A DNA stretch of 5,533 nt, from positions 1,964-7,496 of the forward strand of contig VYDD01000099.1 of the NCBI GenBank assembly GCA_009843625.1. Direction: 5' to 3'. A model generated the notes under the pieces. That model worked only from the letters and a program-made list of their open reading frames with translations. It did not search any database and was not told the DNA's origin. Made by a program: the position numbers and the translations under genes. This DNA comes from Gammaproteobacteria bacterium (GTDB taxonomy: Bacteria; Gemmatimonadota; Gemmatimonadetes; Longimicrobiales; Gaopeijiaceae). Position 1 is the first letter of the stretch; the number at the start of each line of letters is the position of its first letter. Of this stretch, positions 1-5,533 are shown piece after piece.

Positions 1-179
1 ATCCTCTCCTGGAAGTGGATGAGGATGAGGATGACGACGAGCCTGAAGACGAGGCAGAAGTCCGCCCGCTCGACTACGGCGGCCTCGGACCCCGCTACCG
101 CGCCGACAGGCGCAATCGGCTCGCCCGACGCCGGCGGACCAACCCCCGCGACGACAACGGCACGGAGGACACAACTTGA
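1..179 (+). CDS. 3' end of an unidentified gene upstream of purS (partial)
   Basis: The gene starts before the window. Codons begin at base 3 and give 58 residues before a TGA at 177-179. The visible tail has two parts: a strongly acidic run (residues 6-19, 12 of 14 are Asp or Glu) and an arginine-rich stretch (residues 31-49, including four consecutive Arg). It has no recognisable catalytic motif or membrane segment and looks like a disordered, charged C-terminus. It does not resemble the end of PurC, which precedes purS in the Bacillus operon. That this frame is coding is supported by G/C-ending codons and by its stop overlapping the purS TTG start as TTGA, which suggests co-transcription and coupled translation. 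Function cannot be assigned from this fragment. Confidence 0.6.
   Translation, partial: PLLEVDEDEDDDEPEDEAEVRPLDYGGLGPRYRADRRNRLARRRRTNPRDDNGTEDTT
164..168 (+). promoter_or_regulatory. Ribosome binding site of purS
   Basis: GGAGG lies seven bases before the TTG at 176. This good Shine-Dalgarno match decides for the rare TTG start. The site sits inside the last codons of the upstream gene. Confidence 0.75.
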
Positions 180-454
180 GCGCCTACGCCATCGAAATCC
201 GCGTGACCCCCCGCCGCGGGCTGCTGGACCCGCAGGGGAAGGCCATCCAGCACGCCCTGGACTCCCTGGGCTTCGCCGGGGTCGGGGAGGTGCGCGCCGG
301 CAAGCTGCTCGTGATCGAGCTCGAAGCCGACTCGCCGGACGAGGCCGCCGCCCGGGCCACCCGGATGTGCGAGAAGCTGCTCGCGAACCCCGTGACCGAG
401 GACTTCGCCATCGAAGTCGGACGCGATGCCGCACAGCCGGAGGCGGCGACGTGA
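176..454 (+). CDS. purS: Phosphoribosylformylglycinamidine synthase subunit PurS
   Basis: This is the small structural subunit of three-part FGAM synthase (step 4 of purine synthesis, cytoplasm). In this family a PurS dimer bridges PurL and the glutaminase PurQ and is needed for ammonia transfer; it has no active site of its own. The 92-residue product shows the family pattern: a first beta strand (AIEIRVTP), the signature LLDPQGKAI at residues 16-24, HALDSLGF, VGEVRAGKLL at 36-45, and the C-terminal LLANPVTEDFAIEV at 68-81. It is slightly longer than the roughly 84 residues usual in the family because of an Ala-rich tail after residue 82. The TTG start is chosen because the family-conserved strand begins right after it and GGAGG stands seven bases upstream. 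Its stop overlaps the purQ GTG as GTGA. Confidence 0.93.
   Translation: MSAYAIEIRVTPRRGLLDPQGKAIQHALDSLGFAGVGEVRAGKLLVIELEADSPDEAAARATRMCEKLLANPVTEDFAIEVGRDAAQPEAAT
439..443 (+). promoter_or_regulatory. Ribosome binding site of purQ
   Basis: GGAGG ends seven bases before the GTG at 451, inside the last codons of purS. It settles the purQ start, whose reading frame otherwise stays open far upstream. Confidence 0.75.
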
Positions 455-1155
455 GAGCGGTGGTGGTGACCTTCCCCGGGTCCAACTGCGACTACGACTG
501 CCTGCAGGTGCTGCGCAAGGTGATGGGGGTCGACACCCGCTTCATCTGGCACCGCGAGCACGAGCTGGGCGACCCGGACCTGGTGGTGCTTCCAGGCGGC
601 TTTTCCTACGGCGACTACCTGCGCGCCGGCGCCATCGCGCGCTTCAGCCCCATCGTGGAGGCAGTCAAGCGCTACGCCGGGCGCGGCGGGATCGTGCTCG
701 GCATCTGCAACGGCTTCCAGATCCTGTGCGAGGCCGGGCTGCTCCCGGGCGCCCTCAGGCGCAACGACTCGCTGAAGTTCCGGAGCCACGACGTGCACGT
801 GCGCGTCGAGACCACGGACACCGCCTTCACCCGCGCGTACCGGCCCGGCCAGGTCCTGCGCATTCCGATCGCGCACGCCGAAGGCAACTACATCGCCGAC
901 CCGGCCACGCTCGAGCGCCTCGAGGCGGAGCGGCGTGTCGTCCTCCGCTACACGACGCGCGAAGGAGCGCTCGGCGAAGGCGGCAACCCCAACGGCTCCG
1001 CCAACGACATCGCCGGGATCGTGAATAGCGCCGGGAACGTGCTGGGGCTCATGCCCCATCCCGAGCGGGCCGCGGAAGGCGTCCTGGGCTCCACCGATGG
1101 ACTGGGCATGTTCGAGTCCCTGGTCGCCCACTGCACGCGCGAGAGGGTGGCATGA
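451..1155 (+). CDS. purQ: Phosphoribosylformylglycinamidine synthase subunit PurQ (glutaminase)
   Basis: This class I glutamine amidotransferase subunit hydrolyses glutamine and passes ammonia to PurL for FGAR to FGAM conversion. The 234 residues contain the whole domain: the N-terminal strand VVVTFPGSNCDYD (4-16), LVVLPGGFSYGDYLRAGAIAR (44-64), the nucleophile elbow GICNGFQIL (84-92) with Cys86, the IAHAEGNY segment (140-147), NPNGSANDIAGI (179-190), and MPHPERAAE (201-209) with His203 and Glu205 completing the triad. Length is normal for the stand-alone subunit. The frame is open back to base 19, but those upstream codons belong to purS and its predecessor in other frames. The GTG at 451 is chosen because family homology starts there, GGAGG precedes it, and it overlaps the purS stop as GTGA. 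Its own stop overlaps the purL ATG. Confidence 0.95.
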   Translation: MRAVVVTFPGSNCDYDCLQVLRKVMGVDTRFIWHREHELGDPDLVVLPGGFSYGDYLRAGAIARFSPIVEAVKRYAGRGGIVLGICNGFQILCEAGLLPGALRRNDSLKFRSHDVHVRVETTDTAFTRAYRPGQVLRIPIAHAEGNYIADPATLERLEAERRVVLRYTTREGALGEGGNPNGSANDIAGIVNSAGNVLGLMPHPERAAEGVLGSTDGLGMFESLVAHCTRERVA

Positions 1156-2891
1156 TCGGGGCCGCGAGCGGCGGGAACGGCAGCGGACCCGCGGCGCCGG
1201 AGCCGCGTCCCGGAGATCCGGAGATCACGGCGGAACTCGTCGCCGATCACGGTCTAACGCCCGAGGAATACGACAAGATCGTCGGGCACCTCGGGCGCAC
1301 CCCGACCTTCACCGAACTCGGCGTCTTCTCGGCGATGTGGTCGGAGCACTGCGGGTACAAGAATTCAAAGCGCCTGCTCCGGCTTCTGCCCACCGAGGCC
1401 CCCTGGGTCATCCAGGGCCCGGGCGAGAACGCGGGCGTGATCGACATCGGTGACGGATACGCGCTCGCCTTCAAGATCGAGTCGCACAACCATCCGTCCG
1501 CGGTCGAACCCTACCAGGGCGCGGCCACCGGAATCGGAGGCATACTGCGCGACGTCTTCACCATGGGCGCCCGCCCGGTCGCGGTGCTCGACTCGCTGCA
1601 CTTCGGGGACCTGGACTCGAGCCGCGTGCGCTACCTCTTCGACGGCGTCGTGCGCGGGGCCGGTGACTACGGCAACTGTGTGGGCATCCCCAACCTCGGC
1701 GGCGAGGCCTACTTCGACCGCGGCTACGAGGGCAATCCCATCATCAACGTGATGTGCCTGGGCATCATGAAGCGCGAACAGCTCATCCGGGGCGAAGCCC
1801 ACGGGGAAGGCAACACGCTGATGGCGGTGGGCGCGCGCACCGGGCGCGACGGCATCCACGGGGCCACCTTCGCCAGCGAGGAGCTGGGCGAGGACTCCGA
1901 CGCCAGCCGGCCCCAGGTGCAGGTGGGCGACCCCTTCACCGAGAAGCTCCTGCTCGAGGCAAGCCTGGAACTGATCCGGAGCGGCCACATCGTGGGCATC
2001 CAGGACATGGGCGCGGCCGGCATCACCTCCAGCGCCGCGGAGATGGCCGGCCGTTCCGGCAGCGGGGTCGTGATCGACACCGCGCTGGTGCCGGTGCGCG
2101 AGCCGGGGATGACGCCGTACGAGATCCTGCTCTCCGAGAGTCAGGAGCGCATGATGGTGGTCGTGCACAGGGGCCGGGAAGAGGAGGTCCGGCAGATCCT
2201 GGCCAAGTGGGAGCTGGAGGCGGCGGAGGTCGGCCAGGTCACGTCCGACGGACGCTTCCGCATCCTGGAGGATGGCCGCCCGGTCGCCGACATCCCCGCG
2301 CTTCCCCTCACCGAGGGGTGCCCGACCTACGAGCGCGAAGGCATCGAGGGCGAAGAGGTGCGCGCGCTGAGGGAGATGGACCTGACGCCCTACGCGGGCG
2401 GCGAGGGCGACCGCACCGCCGACTTCCTCCGCCTGCTGGCCTCTCCCAACCTGGCCTCCCGCCGGTGGATCCACGACCAGTACGACACCACGGTGCGCAC
2501 GGCGAGCGTGATCCAGCCTGGAGGGGACGCGGGCGTCCTGCGCGTGCGCGGCACCCGGCGCGGGATCGCGGTGACCACCGACTGCAGCGGCCGCTACACC
2601 TACCTGGAGCCCGGCACCGGCGCCCGCATCGCCGTGGCCGAGGCCGCGCGCAACCTGGCGTGCGCCGGGGCGCTGCCCATGGCCGTGACCAACAACCTCA
2701 ACTTCGGCAACCCGCTCAAGCCGCACATCTACTACCAGTTGCGCGAGGCCGTGCTGGGCATGGTCGAGGCCTGCGCGCTCTTCGAGACCCCGGTGACCGG
2801 CGGCAACGTCTCGCTCTACAACGAGACCAGCGGCACGCCCATCTACCCCACGCCCGTCATCGGCATGGTCGGCATCATCGAGGACCTGTAA
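1152..2891 (+). CDS. purL: Phosphoribosylformylglycinamidine synthase subunit PurL, N-terminal three quarters
   Basis: PurL is the ATP-dependent synthetase subunit that amidates FGAR with ammonia from PurQ. This piece has 579 residues. After a Gly/Pro-rich leader (1-23) comes the PurS-like linker region (about 25-80), with MWSEHCGYKNSK at 62-73, where His66 matches the catalytic histidine of the family. The first AIRS-like half follows: FKIESHNHPS (107-116), the glycine-rich GGILRDVFTMGARP (129-142), FTEKLLLEA (262-270), QDMGAAGITSS (284-294) and LLSESQERM (326-334). The second half starts near 430 and shows TNNLNFGNP (513-521), TPVTGGNVSLYNET (546-559) and TPVIGMVG (567-574). It stops at TAA just after IIEDL, before the last domain. 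The ATG start overlaps the purQ stop as ATGA. Alone this product would lack a domain and is unlikely to be fully active. Confidence 0.9.
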   Translation: MIGAASGGNGSGPAAPEPRPGDPEITAELVADHGLTPEEYDKIVGHLGRTPTFTELGVFSAMWSEHCGYKNSKRLLRLLPTEAPWVIQGPGENAGVIDIGDGYALAFKIESHNHPSAVEPYQGAATGIGGILRDVFTMGARPVAVLDSLHFGDLDSSRVRYLFDGVVRGAGDYGNCVGIPNLGGEAYFDRGYEGNPIINVMCLGIMKREQLIRGEAHGEGNTLMAVGARTGRDGIHGATFASEELGEDSDASRPQVQVGDPFTEKLLLEASLELIRSGHIVGIQDMGAAGITSSAAEMAGRSGSGVVIDTALVPVREPGMTPYEILLSESQERMMVVVHRGREEEVRQILAKWELEAAEVGQVTSDGRFRILEDGRPVADIPALPLTEGCPTYEREGIEGEEVRALREMDLTPYAGGEGDRTADFLRLLASPNLASRRWIHDQYDTTVRTASVIQPGGDAGVLRVRGTRRGIAVTTDCSGRYTYLEPGTGARIAVAEAARNLACAGALPMAVTNNLNFGNPLKPHIYYQLREAVLGMVEACALFETPVTGGNVSLYNETSGTPIYPTPVIGMVGIIEDL

Positions 2892-2897
2892 CAGGTC
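2883..2897. repeat. Perfect inverted repeat centred on the purL TAA
   Basis: GACCTGT-A-ACAGGTC is a perfect 7-base inverted repeat around one central base; the TAA at 2889-2891 occupies the centre. As RNA it could form a 6-bp stem with UAA as a three-base loop. No U tract follows, so it does not look like an intrinsic terminator. A repeat of this size can occur by chance in a few kilobases; the coincidence with the stop is what makes it notable. Confidence 0.6.
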
Positions 2898-2933
2898 ACC
2901 CGACACGCGTTCCGGGACGAGGGCGACGCAATC

Positions 2934-3443
2934 GTGCTGCTGGGCCGAAACACCGACGAGCTGGGCGCATCCGAATACCTGTACGCGATGCACGGCATCG
3001 TGGGCGGAAGGCCCCCGCGGGTGGATCTGCTGGCGGAACGCGTGCTCCAGCAGGCGCTGCTGGCCATGATCGGCGAGGGGCTGCTGAGCTCGGCGCACGA
3101 TTGTTCGGAGGGCGGCCTGGCGTGCGCGCTCGCCGAGAGCGCGCTACACGAGGGCGAAGACCCGGTCGGCATTCGCGTGCGACTGGCGGACCCGCTGCCC
3201 TCGACCGCACTATTCTTTGGAGAGGCGCAGGGGCGCGTGGTGGTTTCGTGCGATCCCGCGAGCCTCGAGCGGGTGCGGCGGCTGGCCGATCGGTACGGCG
3301 TGCCCTGCACGAAGATCGGCACGGTAGGAGCGACCGGCGGCAGTTTCGTCGTGGAGAGCACGGACGCGCGCATAGAGGCGGACATCAGGGAGGTGAGTGC
3401 GGTGTACTTCGGGGCTCTGCCGGAACGCATGGACGCGCATTAG
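2934..3443 (+). CDS. purL: PurL C-terminal domain, downstream of the in-frame stop
   Basis: This is the rest of PurL, in the same frame as the first part. The coding sense resumes directly after the TAA (bases 2892-3440, 183 codons). The first possible in-frame restart is GTG at 2934, giving about 169 residues. The only ribosome site candidate for it is a weak GAGGG at 2919-2923, ten bases away. Restarting there would begin inside the first strand (IVLLG) of the second AIRS C-terminal domain. Conserved PurL features are present: SSAHDCSEGGLACALAES (residues 44-61 from the GTG), LFFGEAQGRVVVS (84-96) and a final VYFGALP segment. There is no second stop, frameshift or decay. Independent translation is possible but poorly supported; I favour this being one gene with the upstream part, broken by mutation or error. 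Confidence 0.75.
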   Translation: MLLGRNTDELGASEYLYAMHGIVGGRPPRVDLLAERVLQQALLAMIGEGLLSSAHDCSEGGLACALAESALHEGEDPVGIRVRLADPLPSTALFFGEAQGRVVVSCDPASLERVRRLADRYGVPCTKIGTVGATGGSFVVESTDARIEADIREVSAVYFGALPERMDAH

Positions 3444-3527
3444 CGAGGGATAGTATTCCGTGGACGAACCACGCCCGGCATTCGAGCGGCGATGCATCCA
3501 CGAACAGCGGGCGCCCGGAGGCGGCAC
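3444..3527 (+). other. purL-purF spacer with a small hairpin
   Basis: The 84-base gap holds a perfect 5-bp inverted repeat, CGTGG-ACGAA-CCACG, at 3459-3473, with no T run after it. A TAGTAT at 3451-3456 resembles a -10 box but has no matching -35. The purF ribosome site lies at its 3' end. I see no riboswitch, terminator or convincing operator. The spacer is short enough for purF to share the purSQL transcript. Confidence 0.35.
3517..3521 (+). promoter_or_regulatory. Ribosome binding site of purF
   Basis: GGAGG stands six bases before the ATG at 3528. The in-frame ATG at 3492 has no comparable site, so this signal decides for the later start. Confidence 0.7.
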
Positions 3528-5023
<1,496 letters not shown>

Positions 5024-5027
<4 letters not shown>

Positions 5028-5042
5028 CGAGGTCCCTGTCAG
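5024..5042. terminator. Possible hairpin between the convergent purF and minus-strand gene ends
   Basis: CTGAC at 5024-5028 pairs with GTCAG at 5038-5042; allowing one bulged G, two more pairs close a four-base loop. The structure covers both stop codons and would form in transcripts from either strand. It is short and lacks a U tract, so intrinsic termination is only a guess from its position between tail-to-tail genes. Confidence 0.2.
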
Positions 5043-5533
5043 CCGCCCGGAGGCACCACCACTTCCGCCGTGTAGATGAGGTCGCCGAGCGGCGAGTTGT
5101 CGCCGTTGGCGGAGTTGCCGGTCACGTGGAAGACCACGGGCGTCGGTTCCCCGGGCGCCACCCACTCGAAGCTCCAGCTGGCAACATCTCCGGGACCGAG
5201 TTGGCTCCCCGCAACCGTGTGGTTGATGTAGTCGACGCCGTCCTCGCTGCGTACGACCGTGCGCCCGTCCAGGGGCGCCAGCCGTCCTGCCGGCGTGCCC
5301 GTCCGCTCGCCCTCATTGAAGCGCGCGGCGGCCTGGAAGCCCGCACTGCCCATCCCCTCCCCTTCCACGATCACGGTGACCACGTAGACCGCGCCCGGCG
5401 TGAAGGAGGCGGGGATGCCGTCGAGCAGAAGCGCACCCCCCAGTGCGTTCAGCTCGAGGTCCAGATGGCACTCGATGCAGGTGAGTTCGCCGAACCCGCC
5501 GGTGCGCGCGAGGGGCGGGCCGTCGGCGTGGGG
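5039..5533 (-). CDS. Secreted-type protein with CxxCH motif and Reeler-like (choice-of-anchor V type) domain, partial
   Basis: The reading frame enters from the right edge with no start in view, and 164 residues remain before the TGA at 5041-5039. A GTG at 5383-5381 is internal to the domain and not the real start. The visible part opens with a Gly-rich stretch and CIECH (residues 19-23), a c-type haem attachment pattern. Then comes a beta-rich domain: FTPGAVYVVTVIVEGEG (44-60), GFQAAARFNEG, DYINHTVAG, SWSFEWVAPGE, VVFHVTGNSANGDNSPLGDLIYTAEVVV. This order, CxxCH then a Reeler-like sandwich ending in a GNxANG...GD.IYT segment, is what I recall of bacterial proteins named choice-of-anchor V. 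They are expected to be exported; any signal peptide lies outside the window. The protein ends right after the domain, with no sorting signal or membrane anchor. Function is unknown. It converges on purF, 11 bases apart, and is unlikely to be part of the purine operon. Confidence 0.7.
   Translation of the reverse strand, partial: PHADGPPLARTGGFGELTCIECHLDLELNALGGALLLDGIPASFTPGAVYVVTVIVEGEGMGSAGFQAAARFNEGERTGTPAGRLAPLDGRTVVRSEDGVDYINHTVAGSQLGPGDVASWSFEWVAPGEPTPVVFHVTGNSANGDNSPLGDLIYTAEVVVPPGG

Larger units (their letters stand above)
1152..3443 (+). pseudogene. purL: purL locus interrupted by one in-frame TAA
   Basis: Read through the TAA at 2889-2891, this frame would encode a 763-residue protein (counting the stop position as one residue), close to the roughly 740 residues of small-type bacterial PurL. 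There is no frameshift or visible loss: both sides share one frame and family motifs continue after the stop. TAA is the only sense-to-stop change seen. The remaining genes here end in TGA or, for this locus, TAG at 3441-3443. The stop may be a sequencing error, a recent nonsense mutation, a readthrough site or a gene split. I label the locus a pseudogene only provisionally. PurL is required for de novo purine synthesis, and purS, purQ and purF around it look intact, which argues against long-standing decay. Confidence 0.6.

Noticed and set aside
18..35. GATGAG tandem units as a variable-number repeat or regulatory satellite
   Set aside because: Only two exact units and one near copy, in frame and encoding an acidic tract; plain codon repetition explains it.
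19..450. Plus-strand open frame from ATG 19 running into purQ as a 378-residue fusion
   Set aside because: Bases 19-450 are better explained by the upstream tail and purS in other frames. The family start of PurQ and its GGAGG site place the true start at 451.
2889..2891. Recoding of the purL stop as selenocysteine or pyrrolysine, or a reassigned genetic code
   Set aside because: Those amino acids use UGA and UAG, not UAA, and a single UAA in one gene is no evidence for code reassignment; UGA and UAG clearly terminate other genes here.
1365..3098. 577-codon open frame antisense to purL
   Set aside because: It mirrors G/C-ending codons of purL, is His/Val/Ala/Gly-rich with no recognisable domain, and has no promoter or ribosome site I can support. 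GC-rich genes commonly cast such shadows.
3451..3456. TAGTAT as a -10 promoter element for purF
   Set aside because: No -35-like hexamer stands at a proper distance, and the sequence is too short to trust alone.
3492..3527. Earlier purF start at ATG 3492
   Set aside because: It lacks a good ribosome site and adds 12 Arg-rich residues before an ATG that has GGAGG six bases upstream. It cannot be fully excluded.

Overview
This window is a purine-biosynthesis segment from a GC-rich bacterium with strong G/C preference at third codon positions and clear GGAGG ribosome binding sites. FGAM synthase is encoded as three separate proteins (PurS, PurQ, small PurL). PurF is of the propeptide-bearing, iron-sulfur type. 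Next to them lies a secreted CxxCH/Reeler-like ('choice-of-anchor V' type) protein. Together these would fit Gemmatimonadota or a neighbouring phylum, but this is an inference from gene style and not a placement.

Layout: (1) bases 1-179 hold the 3' end of an unidentified plus-strand gene with an acidic then arginine-rich tail. (2) Bases 176-3443 hold purS, purQ and purL, each start codon overlapping the preceding stop (TTGA, GTGA, ATGA), so translation is probably coupled. (3) An 84-base spacer leads to purF, whose best start is 3528 and whose end is 5027. (4) After 11 bases a convergent minus-strand gene ends at 5039 and runs off the right edge. The order purS-purQ-purL-purF matches the classic Bacillus pur operon.

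Function: PurF makes phosphoribosylamine from PRPP and glutamine (step 1 of IMP synthesis). PurQ, PurS and PurL together convert FGAR to FGAM (step 4). PurQ supplies ammonia from glutamine, PurL does the ATP-dependent amidation, and PurS bridges the two.

Main anomaly: purL carries an in-frame TAA at 2889-2891, after codon 579. The same frame then continues intact for 183 codons with conserved family motifs. The stop lies in the linker before the last domain and exactly in the centre of a perfect 15-base inverted repeat. It may be a sequencing or assembly error, a recent nonsense mutation (possibly templated by the palindrome), readthrough, or a true split of PurL. The sequence alone cannot decide. 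I see no other candidate for a novel system; the rest is ordinary housekeeping sequence plus one possible extracytoplasmic haem-motif protein.
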